Below, in pieces: positions 1 through 8,860 of a DNA stretch of 64,000 nt (its first letter is position 1; the number at the start of each line of letters is the position of its first letter). The translations under genes were made by a program, and so were the position numbers. The notes under the pieces are model-generated. The model saw only the letters and a program-made list of their open reading frames with translations, did not search any database and had not been told where the DNA came from. This DNA is from Aedes albopictus. Taxonomy: Eukaryota > Arthropoda > Insecta > Diptera > Culicidae. The DNA lies in contig NC_085137.1 in the NCBI RefSeq assembly GCF_035046485.1, positions 476,371,396-476,435,395 on the forward strand. The letters are read 5' to 3'.

Positions 1-1652
1 CTAGTCGGAGATCAAAACAAGGACCTTCCCCCACGACTCAGAAGCCAAAATCAATCCTTGCTACCCTCATTTCTCGATATCCTCAAGGAGTCTGTCGTCA
101 ACTCAAATTTAATTATTTCAACCCCACAACAACTCTTCAGTTTGTGTGTTCGAATGTGTGCTGACAGCAGATTTCATTATTTCGAGACTCACTTCCACGG
201 AAGTCACCTTCCTCGGTTACGCCATAAGGGGGATATAAGTTTAATTTCTCATCAACCGTGTTCGCTAATAATAATCCATACAGAATATTGAATTATAGTC
301 ACGGCGGGCGGCGGACGACCGACACTCGCTGGAAGCTAGTTCATCAACCCTATGAATACTGAATACTTTCTTGCACCCTGCAACCCACCCACCATCCAAG
401 AAGATCAATTACCCGGGCGAATTGTTTTCCGTACCTCTTCCGTTCGCCGGCGAAATTATAAAGATTTCATATTTTCGATTAGTCTCTCAATCCAGGTCAG
501 TTAGCGCAGTTCCGCTTTCTACCAGGATGAGGCGAAGCCCAGCCCACCATTACCCTTCGATTGCGCTCCGGTGATTGAGTACATCCTCCTTGAGCGGATC
601 GTCGTCGTCGTCGTCGTTCCAACCAACCGAGGCTCGGAAAACGGCAACAATTTCATCATTTTCAAGCATAAATCAATTATGAAGTCTCTTGCTCGGGAAA
701 AGCGAGGGCCCGTTCCGGACGTCGCCGTCGTCGGTGGAGGGATTAGCAAAAGCATCTATGTGTAGGCTAACGAGCGCATCCTCACCGCACTGCGATTTAG
801 GTTATGTTATATGGCAGGCAGGCAGACAGTGTATGATAGTTGTTGGTTGTCGAACGGAAACCACCATCAGCAGGAGTAGAGGGAGGTCGGAAATCTGACT
901 GGCAAACAATATCCGGCCGTCGCCATCGTCGATGTCGGTGGGATAAGTCGATTCCGGGGGCCCCATTCGGTAGACTTAATAGTCACGTACCTATCACATT
1001 TTTGGTCGTTGATAGTTGGGGCTACCATGTTGTGATGATGATGGTTTACGGGCGCTCGTTCTGTGGGATTGTTTTCGGAGCCGGATTTGACAGCCAACAT
1101 GGTGTAGCTAGTGCAGCTGCACGATGGAAGACGGTAGAAGATCAGATGGAAATTAATTTGGATTAAATTGTGGATTCTCATTAAAAAATTACTACGGATA
1201 TTGTATTAATTTGCTCGCAATATAGGATGAAAACAGAGGATGTAAAAGCTATCAAGTGAAATGGAGCGGTTTGACTTGAAGGCTTGTTTTGTTTTCGTAG
1301 TCAACCAATTTCGTTATGTATGATGATGTTTTAGGGAAACGACTGAGGTTGGAAGTCTTACATATATTGACTTGCACAACATCACATTTAGGCTAACACA
1401 TTATAAGCAATAAGTACTCCATAATACTCGATTTGTGGCAGTCAATCTTCATCCTCGGCGACGCTCTTCGTACTCTTTGCGTTTCACGGCTACTTGAGCC
1501 TACCGGTTCAGTAGCGAATACCAACTTTGTATGGGTTGTTGTCCGGCATTCTTGCAACACGACATGCCATATTCTTTCAGCTTTTGTCACCTTCTGAATG
1601 ATGGGTTCAACATAGATTGTAACAAGCTGGTGGTTCTAACTAATATTTATTT
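1..1652. other. Unique-looking DNA, no gene recognised
   Basis: The open frames here are short, overlap on both strands and show no domain I recognise. I see no terminal inverted repeats or SINE boxes. Short GTC/GTT triplet runs occur near 600-620. The stretch could be non-repetitive intergenic or 5'-flanking DNA; a weak TATA/initiator candidate lies at 457-489. Confidence 0.5.
457..489 (+). promoter_or_regulatory. Weak candidate core promoter (TATA + Inr)
   Basis: TATAAAG sits at 457-463 and an initiator-like TCTCAATCC has its A at 489, giving the TATA box the usual -31/-32 spacing. A better initiator-like TCAGTT occurs at 497-502 but is too far from the TATA box. No downstream gene is recognised, so this may be chance. 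Confidence 0.18.
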
Positions 1653-1653
1653 A

Positions 1654-1921
1654 CCGTCTACCCCCGTTCGTTTGAACGGCACCTCATGCAAACCAACGGG
1701 GTTCATTTTTAATTTGAACATCTAGCAACTCTGTTAGCATCGAAAAACACACAACTGGCAACCTGATTTGGTGTTTTGTTTTGGTTCTGCGTTCCATTTC
1801 ACACCGTTCCATTAACAGAATGACGTTTGAATCATTTTTGGTTTGAACGATGTGCAGATTAGAGGGGGTCAAACTAAAAAGTGTTCAGATTACATGCGGT
1901 CAAACGAATGAGGGTAGACGG
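1654..1921. mobile_element. MITE with imperfect terminal inverted repeats
   Basis: The left end reads CCGTCTACCCCCGTTCGTTT and the right end reads as its near complement (GAATGAGGGTAGACGG). The homology continues imperfectly about 50 bp inward (GTTTGAAC/GGTCAAAC blocks). No coding capacity. The target duplication is not clear, so the family is left open. Confidence 0.65.
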
Positions 1922-1978
1922 TTGTCCATTAATGATTTAAAAAATGTGCAATAATCGAGATGAAAACTTGCTGCTGAC

Positions 1979-2348
1979 CATTGTTGGTAAACTCACACTC
2001 AAAGCACACTCATGAACCGCTCCTGCGTGAGAAAACTCGCGCGCGATTCTGAATCGTTTTCTCACGCGCGAGAATTGCATGCAAAGTCTCGCTCTCACGA
2101 ATCAAGCGCTGAAATCTCGTTGGCTTGTAAAACGAATCCAAGTCAATTTAAACGGCATTTAATGTTGTTGTACACTGAATTTGCTTTTGTTCTATCATAC
2201 AATCCTAAAAGCTTCGATTTTAATATTAAGAACACTAAGAAATAAAGCAATGAGTGAAATTATGAGTTAACTCATGCATGATTTTTTCGGCGGTGATTTT
2301 GGCGAGTCAAGAATCGCGCGTGAAACAACTCAACCATGAGATTTGAGA
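1979..2348. mobile_element. Candidate 370-bp insertion bounded by an 11-bp repeat
   Basis: The direct repeat TTGCTGCTGAC occurs at 1968-1978 and 2349-2359. Between them lie CG-rich blocks in inverted orientation: GCGCGCGATTCT near 2040 and AATCGCGCG near 2312, plus hairpin-forming GTGAGAAAA/TTTTCTCAC near 2026-2064. This fits a non-autonomous insertion with a target duplication, but 11 bp is unusual for DNA transposons and the ends are not sharply inverted. Confidence 0.4.
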
Positions 2349-2531
2349 TTGCTGCTGACAGATAATACAATGGTGGCTGCTTGATAAAGACAGCACTTCG
2401 AAACTTATTTGAATGAATGAAGCAAGCATCAATAACAATGTATACACTCTAGCGAAATCTTGTTTTTGTCTCAAAAGCAAACTCTTGTGTCTGTCATATT
2501 TTGAGCCGATGCATCTTGTTTAATGCAGCGT

Positions 2532-2684
2532 GAGGGAGCATCCATAAATGACGTAGCATTTTTGACCGGTTTTTACTCTCCATCCCCTTTGTAGCATATT
2601 TTCCCATACCTACTATATGGCTCGTCACACAATTTCAGACTCCCACTCCCCCCCCCAAATGCTAAGTCATTTATGGACGCTCGC
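2532..2684. mobile_element. Short foldback MITE (ATCCATAAATGACGTAGC ends)
   Basis: The left end GAGGGAGCATCCATAAATGA and the right end TCATTTATGGACGCTCGC are inverted copies, with a C-rich run just inside the right end. About 153 bp. The layout (ends speaking of 'ATAAATGACGTAGCATTT' and a poly-C block) recurs in related form at 40765-40928 and 46850-47342. Confidence 0.7.
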
Positions 2685-2689
2685 TAAGT

Positions 2690-3193
2690 CCATTAGATAG
2701 CATGGTAACCAACTGTGGTGCTTTTAGTTCCAAAATCATCCATTAGTTGGCGTTGGTGCACGTTAAAGTTCTTGTATATTGAAAATCCTGATTTGCTATA
2801 AGGATGGCATTTTCGACAAAAGCTAGCAATAGAGGCATTAGCTTCAAATGCTTTCGCCAAATTGAAAATATTGTCATAAACATTTAAATTTCTGTGTATT
2901 GATATCCTGACTGGAAGCTAGGAGGAGGTAGGAATTTGTGAGGACCAACACGCTTCTTGTCGTCTCATAATCAGTGATGTCATCGATGTTACTCCAAGCT
3001 ACTGAGTCCCCAGCTCTTGAGATATAAAAAAAAGTTTCAACTCCCAATATAAGCGCCCTTGCAAATCTAGAAATATTATCCTACATGGAGGAATTTCTTA
3101 GTTTCGGCCATTTTATTCTCTTTGTCAAGGGGGTTGTGGAACCTGTTGAACTCAAACTTTTCCTCAAATCCTTCCCAACCAAGTTGAACTATA
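2690..3193. repeat. Dispersed repeat, left half, split by Tc1-like element
   Basis: The last 55 bp before 3193 (CTCAAATCCTTCCCAACC and neighbours) recur at about 7665-7718, and the homology resumes on the far side of the transposon at 4808. The remaining sequence from 2690 is not recognised. No domain can be assigned to the open frame at 3085-3318, which runs through the transposon end. Confidence 0.5.
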
Positions 3194-4807
3194 CAGTGAT
3201 AGACATTCGTTTAGCCGAAGCTAAAAAATTTTCAAAAAAGTGTCAGGAAACTCATACAAATGATTTTATGATAAAACTTTTTTATCGTAGTGATAGTATA
3301 TCTAGTACGGTTTTATAAAAATGTGATACAACACACTTACATATACACTGAAACAAAAACGAGGGTAAAAACAATTCAAATGTCATTTTTTGCCTAGACA
3401 TTCGTTTAGCCGAATTGTACAATTTTAAGAATCCAACAATAAAAAAACTATCAAATTTTGAAAAACATCCAACAAAGTCATTTTGCATGGTGATCTGCAT
3501 TTTAGATTGGCTTGTAAACCATGAATTAGATCGTTTTTGGAAGTGTTGCCATATTAATTTTGCATGCATCTCATATAAATATGTCATAATATTGTAAATG
3601 TTTCCAAATTGAGATTTGATGTAGTTATTTTTATCGGAAATGTTTCAAAAGAATCTAATGAATGTTTCATGACCAAATCAGGTTGAAAATTTACGAAAAA
3701 CAATATTTTTAACAGGAAAAAATAACGCAAACAATAAAAAAAATCACGTATTTAAGTATTGTTTTGATGAAATATGATGGTTTCACTTGCATAAATCGTA
3801 GCGTGTACTACTCTTACGTCTTCTAATAGCTCCCAATATCTTCTAGACTGTATTCTGGCTGAAAGAACATACATTGGATGGCTCATATTTCGGAAAATGG
3901 CACCCAAAGTATTCAAGTTTCTAGCATGAACTACTTGTTTCAAAATTTAGTCATTCTTTTCAAATAAATCATGTTAAAAATGAATGTAGTTCACAACTTA
4001 GACTCATTTATAATATATTTCTTCAGATTGAATGGAATAAGCCAATTGTTTGACCATATCTTACATTTTTGTATGAGCATCTGCTTTTGAATAAACAGGG
4101 TACAAAAAATCTGACACTTCTTGCAGTTCTTTCACTTTGCAGTCTTCTAACTCATTTAGTAATGCTAGTATCAAACAGGTATACTCTACAAGCATTAGGG
4201 CACGTCTTTATTTCAATACAGAACTATTTATTTTAGCTTTTATTAATCCCATTTTAAAGTTTAACCAACCAAAAACCAATATACTTATTTTTTCATGACA
4301 TTTTATACAATATTTTGAACATTTCTAACAACAATTCTGTGACATATTTTCGAAACTGCTAATCTAGCTTATGTTTGAGTGTTTACAGAAATCATTTTTC
4401 TTAAATAAATTTGTTTATCGTCGCTTCTCCTTATCGGGAATTTTTTTTTATAATATTTCTCTGAATTTCAAAAATAAATATACTTTTAAGGTCAATTATC
4501 TTGCTAACACGTCATAAACTAAATGCCTTGGGGTATATCCTCGAAATATACTCACGAAATTGCAAAAAATCTATTGAAAACCAATTTTTCATTTACCTCG
4601 GCTAAACGAATGTCTAGGCAAAAAATGACATTTGAAGGGTTTTTACCCTCGGTTTTGTTTCAGTGTATTTTTAAGTTTAATGTATCATATTTTTATAAAA
4701 CAGTACTAGATATACTATCACTACGATAAAAAAGTTTTATCATAAAATGTTTTGTATGAGTTTCCTGACACTTTTTTTGGTCTCGGCTAAACGAATGTCT
4801 ATCACTG
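3194..4807. mobile_element. Tc1/mariner-like element with IR/DR ends, no transposase
   Basis: The element is 1614 bp, begins CAGTGATAGACATTC, ends with the inverted copy, and is flanked by TA at 3192-3193 and 4808-4809. Its inverted repeats are about 220 bp long. Within each repeat the 19-bp motif TAGACATTCGTTTAGCCGA appears twice, at the outer edge (3200-3218; complement 4783-4801) and the inner edge (3395-3413; complement 4598-4616), about 185-195 bp apart. That is the IR/DR layout known from Tc1-like elements such as Sleeping Beauty and Minos. The roughly 1.2-kb interior is AT-rich with no readable DDE transposase, so the copy is non-autonomous or decayed. It sits inside a dispersed repeat whose uninterrupted relative is at 7665-7775. 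Confidence 0.85.
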
Positions 4808-4945
4808 TATGTACGTCCAAGTTTCAGGAAATTTGGACGACAAAAACCTGCCATGACGACGAGTACGAACCTTTCGATAAAACCCAATGTCACCCTATGT
4901 ATTATTATTTTCATGTTTTGTGCTTACATACATATAAGAAAATAT
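4808..4945. repeat. Dispersed repeat, right half
   Basis: Sequence from 4810 (CCAAGTTTCAGGAAATTTGG, then CGACAAAA) matches 7722-7755 with substitutions, continuing the repeat interrupted at 3193. Function unknown. Confidence 0.5.
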
Positions 4946-4951
4946 CTTGCC

Positions 4952-5060
4952 GCGGCCCGTGGCGGAATGGTCATGGGTTCGATCCTAGCCCTGGCACTCT
5001 CTTTCCCCCTGAGAGCAGCTGACACTGACCCTCTTTTAAGGATCGACTCACAATGTACAT
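4952..5060 (+). mobile_element. tRNA-derived SINE fragment
   Basis: An A-box-like TGGCGGAATGG is followed closely by a B-box-like GGTTCGATCC, the layout of an RNA polymerase III promoter in a tRNA-derived SINE. The spacing is shorter than in a tRNA and no cloverleaf forms, so this is not a tRNA gene. Confidence 0.55.
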
Positions 5061-5252
5061 ATGTGTATTGGTGAAAGTGCCAACTGACTCAACAGAGAGT
5101 AAACAAACACTCCTGTACGCGGATGTACGGATGAGGCAGGTTCGTTAGTGCATTTCGTTAGTGTCTCTTTCCTATCTTTAACAAACTGATGATAAATCGA
5201 CTGATTTGGTGGAATTGATTATGTTTGGCTACGCAGTCATTTATTGAACAAA

Positions 5253-5286
5253 CGACGTTTCGACACGGGGATTGTGTCTTCCTCAG
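5253..5286 (-). ncRNA. Hammerhead-ribozyme-like motif in PLE 3' region
   Basis: The minus strand reads CTGAGGA, then GACAC-AATCCCC-GTGTC, then GAAACGTC. This is the hammerhead core order: CUGANGA, stem II (5 bp with a 7-nt loop), GAAA, then a very short stem III/GUC. Minimal hammerheads are established components of Penelope-like elements. Stem I partners upstream are not clear to me, so activity is not claimed. Confidence 0.5.
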
Positions 5287-5549
5287 GGGGTATGTATTCT
5301 AATTGTTTGTGTTTATGTCTAATTGTTTTAACTTACAATATTTGTATCGTTATTTGTCCTATGTTTGGTCTAACTATAACTGTCGGGTTTAGTGGTTTTT
5401 GGTACATGCTGTAAGGGTCAAGTTTGTTATAAAGTAGGAAAATTTAATGTTACTTATTAAAAATCTTACACTTTGAAATTTCTAATTTTTCCCGCACAAC
5501 TTGTACTGCTCAATGGCGCAATCTTTCTAATTTCTAGTCCTTCTTTCTT

Positions 5550-5833
5550 CTATCCTACGGACTGGCTAACGTGCCCTATCGGTGTTATTGATTCCCTCTC
5601 ATCTATGATATCGTTTCTCGGTGTCTTACGCTCCATTCTGCTTTTTATGTCGTGCAACACTGCTGCGTATGTCGTACTCAGCCTGTCTATGTCGGTTCGT
5701 TTATTAACTGTGTTGTCGGTGTTCGTGATGTGACACATCTCTAAAAATTGAAGTGTGGATTGTTTATAGCTATGGTCAATAATTTGTTTGTGTTCTAAAT
5801 CGAATCGGTGATCTTGTTCTATACAATGTTGTA
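5550..5833 (-). pseudogene. PLE protein C-terminal tail (after GIY-YIG)
   Basis: The frame reads LIQHCIEQDHRFDLEHKQII, then LEMCHITN and NKRTDIDRLS. It matches the conserved region that follows the GIY-YIG core in PLE proteins (HxxxxxHxFD, LLEMCHI, NKRxDxxxLS blocks). It ends with a stop at 5550. The frame starts directly at the target duplication (5834-5840) of the inserted element. If that duplication is counted once, the reading frame is continuous with the segment right of 6900. Confidence 0.75.
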
Positions 5834-5840
5834 TTAGTAC

Positions 5841-6893
5841 CAAATATAATAAATAAAGAATATGACCCACTCTAGCGCTGAACTGGCGAACGCATTTTAC
5901 CGATAGCAGCGACACAGTTGACTCGCGGTCGAACTAATTTATTGCCGCAAAGCCGCAGGTGGCTTTGATTGAAGAATAAAAAAGATAAACAAGGAAAGTT
6001 TTGGACGAACACCAGACGTCATTCTTCGGTGCTTAAGGTTCCACGTCCAAAATTGTGAAATTTTGTGGATGCAATTCTTTATGTGAGTCCACGGTAGGTA
6101 CTGCAACAATGCGCTCATCAAGCTCGAGTACGAGTAGCATTTATACCATGATGCGGTTTTAGTGTGGACGCCATCTCAACACCACAGGCAGCAACTCAAT
6201 CCCAACGCCATTTCCACCGGTCCCTGCAAAAACATCCTAGAAGAAATTGCTTAGGGTATAACTGTTTTCAACAACACCAACGTTACATGGGACCCTGACC
6301 ACTTTATTCTGTAATTTAATTTACTATTATGTAACGTAAGTGCTCACACCAAGCACCAAAACCTGAACGAGTTCCCACCCAACCGAGACTCATAACGGCA
6401 TTTCTCTAGGTTTGATATTTACTGCGAAAATATCTTAGTTTTTTTTTTAATTTGCTGCTCATATTACGACGTGTTTCTCGGGACTAAAGTACTAGGTCCC
6501 TCATTTACTTTCTGATTCGCGGGACGACATAAAGCGAATTTCGTCGTTACAACTCAGAAAGGCAAGAAAGACACGACACTTTTGGTTTATGGACCGTTTG
6601 ATAACCATTATAATCTGGAATCTGTCAGGACTTCATGAGGACTTATGCAGGTGCATTGAGCGGTATGAAAAAAAAAAAAACCGAGTTTACTCCCAAACAC
6701 ACCATGAGGGCCGACCAGCAACTCATTCCAATGACATTTACGACGCAGCGAAACACAACAGCTGCTTTGATTATCGTTGTTCAAATAGTTCGATTTCCTG
6801 GCGCAAGAAAGCGCTGTTGTCGAACGAATGTGTTCGTCGATTGATTGTATGGAAAAAAGCAAGAGTGGGTTATCTTGTACTTAAAAATCTTTG
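5841..6893. mobile_element. 1053-bp insertion in PLE, 7-bp target duplication
   Basis: The sequence is flanked by TTAGTAC at 5834-5840 and 6894-6900. The ends form imperfect inverted repeats: CAAATATAAT... with CCCACTCTAGC at the left, and complement CAAAGATTTT... with CCCACTCTTGC at the right. Inside are only short frames with no recognised domain and a poly-A run near 6669. A 7-bp duplication with CA...TG termini does not match a class I can name confidently; a P-like element is possible but unsupported. Confidence 0.7.
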
Positions 6894-6952
6894 TTAGTAC
6901 TGTGGTTGTTTCTATCAGTGATGTCTTGGCTATTTCTGTGTTAGTATTGTAA

Positions 6953-7396
6953 TCATTTATCCAGTTTATCTAACCTATTTACATTCGATCGGTGCCCTGC
7001 TAGTCTTTTTCGTAGTGTGCTTGTGATCATGCCGATGTAGCAACATTCACAGTTACTACATGGTATTCTGTATATTGCATTACTAACATCATATCTGTTA
7101 ACTGGATGCTTGACTAGTGTGTGGAGGCTTTTGACTACTCGGTTTTGTTTTGTTGTTATTGCCAAGTTGGGATAATCTTTGGCTAATATTTTTATAATTT
7201 TCTGGGAAAGTGAAGGTATGTACGGTATTGCCCTATATGTTTTTAAACTATTTGTCGTGTCAGGTTGTTCTGCTACAGGATTTGTGGTGCTGGAGTGATT
7301 GGAGATAACGTTATGTGGAGATGGTGTTTGGTTCGCATGATTCACATCAGAAGATGCATTTGGATGGTGGCAGAGTGGTCCGGTTTGTTGTTGCAT
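6953..7396 (-). pseudogene. PLE GIY-YIG endonuclease segment
   Basis: The protein has a low-complexity Asn/Thr/Pro N-terminus (residues 1-55), then LSQKIIKILAKDYPNLAITT, then the GIY-YIG core: YRIPCSNCECCYIG (about residues 108-121) with TLRKRLAGHRSN behind it. The CxxC pair inserted before YIG is typical of Penelope-like GIY-YIG domains. The frame stops at 6953 by a frameshift; an adjacent frame continues (EIAKTSLIETTTVL) to the insertion site at 6900. The domain nicks target DNA in intact elements; this copy is dead. Confidence 0.8.
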
Positions 7397-7465
7397 CTGA
7401 TTTGAGGCGATTGGTGATTCGATTGGTGTGGATTCGTTGGGTAGCAGGTTGGATGGATTGTGATC

Positions 7466-7656
7466 CGGTCGGCTCTGATTGTCCTCGATGATTTCGGTCA
7501 GTGCGGGTGGTGTGGCTGCGATTGGTGGGTTGGGAAGCTGTCAAGAAGGTCGGCTTTGGGTGATTTCGATCATTGTGGGTGGTGTGGGTATGGCTGGCGA
7601 GATGGTCGGCTTTGCAGGTCTTCGGTGATTTCAGTCAGTGTGGGTGGGGTTTTTAA
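7466..7656 (-). repeat. Imperfect tandem repeat in PLE linker
   Basis: Three divergent units, each containing GGTCGGCTYTG and TGATTTCNRTCA followed by a GTGGGTGG block, occur at about 7468, 7548 and 7605. They lie in the Thr/Asn-rich linker upstream of GIY-YIG. Confidence 0.55.
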
Positions 7657-7664
7657 AAGCTGTT

Positions 7665-7775
7665 GAGCTTAGAATTGGTCTCAAATCCTTCCCAACCTAG
7701 CTAAATTATACGACCAAGCATTAGGAAATTTAGCCGACAAAAGCCCTGTAGTAGGCTGCGAATGTTATGAAAAGC
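7665..7775. repeat. Paralogous empty site for the 3.2-kb Tc1-like element
   Basis: This stretch aligns with 3140-3193 joined directly to 4810-4865: CTCAAATCCTTCCCAACC is shared, the TA-containing junction AAATTATACGACCAAG has no transposon, and GGAAATTT...CGACAAAA follows. The PLE truncation point abuts it at about 7657. Confidence 0.65.
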
Positions 7776-8108
7776 AAAGTACATAAATAAACGTCACTTG
7801 TAATCTAAACCGAACTGAGAATAGACGCGTTTCCACTACTCTACAAGCCCCTCATGACGAAATGAACAAACATGCCGATAATGTTCAACGTTACTCTATT
7901 CTAAATTTTAGCGCCAACAGATGTGTAAGAAAAGTTTCCCCTTTCGCATCGTAAATATATTACTAGATACGGACACTGTCTTCAGCTGTAGGCTTCTACG
8001 ATCCCTCTGGAACTTGGTCTGCCTCTCTTCAACTAAGTGTTCTATGAGTACTTCTACAGTTATTGAACTGAAGGGCTTTCTTTACTATTGCATGAAGTTG
8101 TATATTAT

Positions 8109-8311
8109 CTCTTGGCGGATCGACTGAGAAGTTTACTGCAGGAATTAAACGGCTACGCAGTCTTCAATACGGAAAACGAAGTTTATTGTTTGCCCGACGT
8201 TTCGACACTGGGGTTTTGTGTCAGATGACACAAAACCCCAGTGTCGAAACGTCGGGCAAACAATAAACTTCGTTTTCCGTATTGAAGACTGCGTAGCCGT
8301 TTAATTCCTGC
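8109..8311. mobile_element. Inverted PLE-end dimer inserted in SINE
   Basis: AGTTGTATATTAT occurs at 8096-8108 and 8312-8324, a 13-bp target duplication. The insert has a short leader followed by a near-perfect palindrome. Each arm carries PLE end sequence: GTGTCGAAACGTCGGG, AATAAACTTCG, GACTGCGTAGCC. These are homologous to the PLE 3' region at 5205-5286. Confidence 0.8.
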
Positions 8312-8314
8312 AGT
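8135..8314. repeat. 180-bp perfect palindrome (two 89-bp arms)
   Basis: The arms read as exact complements around a 2-bp spacer (GA, 8224-8225), from ACTGCAGGAATTAAACGG to CCGTTTAATTCCTGCAGT. The centre TGTGTCA-GA-TGACACA coincides with the hammerhead stem II region of the PLE end. Confidence 0.9.
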
Positions 8315-8485
8315 TGTATATTATAAGGCAAGGATAATAATACATTATGCCCAGGGAGTCGAGAAAATTTCTCCGACCGGAACGGGAATCGAACCCGCCG
8401 TCTCCAGATTGGCGATCCATAGCCTTAACCACTAGGTTAACTAGAGACTCCAAGCTATAGGCTGTACAGACTGAACGAAACTTCC

Positions 8486-8652
8486 CAAGTAACACACTTG
8501 TTACAGAAGAGTAACGGCAGCGCAGGTTTTTGTTGCGCATAAGTCACTGTAACTCACTTCTAACAAATAAATACTAACTTGCTAGGAGTAAGTCACAATG
8601 ACTTATGCGCAACAAAAACCTGTGCCGATGTGACTCTTCTGTGATAAGTGTG
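8486..8652. mobile_element. Foldback MITE, about 165 bp
   Basis: The left arm (ACAGAAGAGTAACGGCAGCG then GTTTTTGTTGCGCATAAGTC) is complemented by the right arm (GACTTATGCGCAACAAAAAC then GTGACTCTTCTGTG). The arms are about 65 bp with a few mismatches around a 40-bp centre. No protein. Confidence 0.75.
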
Positions 8653-8689
8653 GAGTATGCACCAGTCATCAGTAAATACGGAAAACTAT

Positions 8690-8795
8690 TCTCACGAAAA
8701 GTTTCATCGCCCAGAGCGGGAATCAAAAGTCACCCAACAGCATGGTGCGATTAGAAGCTTGGTGACCCTAACCACTCAGCTACGAGGCTCCACTA
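8690..8795 (-). mobile_element. tRNA-derived SINE fragment
   Basis: The minus strand carries GTAGCTGAGTGGTTAGGGTC (A box) and TTTTGATTCCCGC (degraded B box), starting from GGAGCCTCG. It is tRNA-like but cannot form proper acceptor pairing. Confidence 0.55.
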
Positions 8796-8860
8796 TTGTC
8801 TTTATGGTTATATACATAGTTATATACAGAACTTCCTTCAATGATTCCACTAACAAAATA

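Larger units (their letters stand above)
5205..7657 (-). mobile_element. Penelope-like element (PLE), 5'-truncated, interrupted
   Basis: Reading the minus strand: a Thr/Asn-rich linker (7657-7290), a GIY-YIG endonuclease domain (about 7240-6960), an unrelated 1053-bp insertion (6893-5841), the C-terminal PLE tail (5833-5550), then a 3' region ending in a hammerhead-like motif (5286-5253) and AATAAATGACTGCGTAGCC near 5225. The reverse transcriptase half is missing, so the copy is 5'-truncated at about 7657. The open frame has at least one frameshift (near 6955). A GIY-YIG domain C-terminal to RT is the hallmark of Penelope-like retroelements. Confidence 0.8.
7960..8462 (-). mobile_element. Feilai-like tRNA-derived SINE, split by PLE palindrome
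   Basis: The minus strand starts with a tRNA-like head (8462-8370): A box CTAGTGGTTAAGG, B box GGGTTCGATTCC. It continues into a body with TCAATAACTGTAGAAGTACT and CATAGAACACTTAG. The body matches the Feilai-type copy at 27780-28083 (AACTGTGGAAGTGCTCATAG). A 203-bp insertion (8109-8311) with a 13-bp target duplication interrupts it. Confidence 0.75.

Noticed and set aside
1021..1181. Frame with a His run (NHHHHN) on the minus strand
   Set aside because: Short, overlaps an equally long plus-strand frame, no domain.
5841..6893. Solo LTR inside the PLE
   Set aside because: No TG...CA long-terminal structure or 4-6-bp duplication; ends are inverted CAAA/TTTG with 7 bp duplicated.
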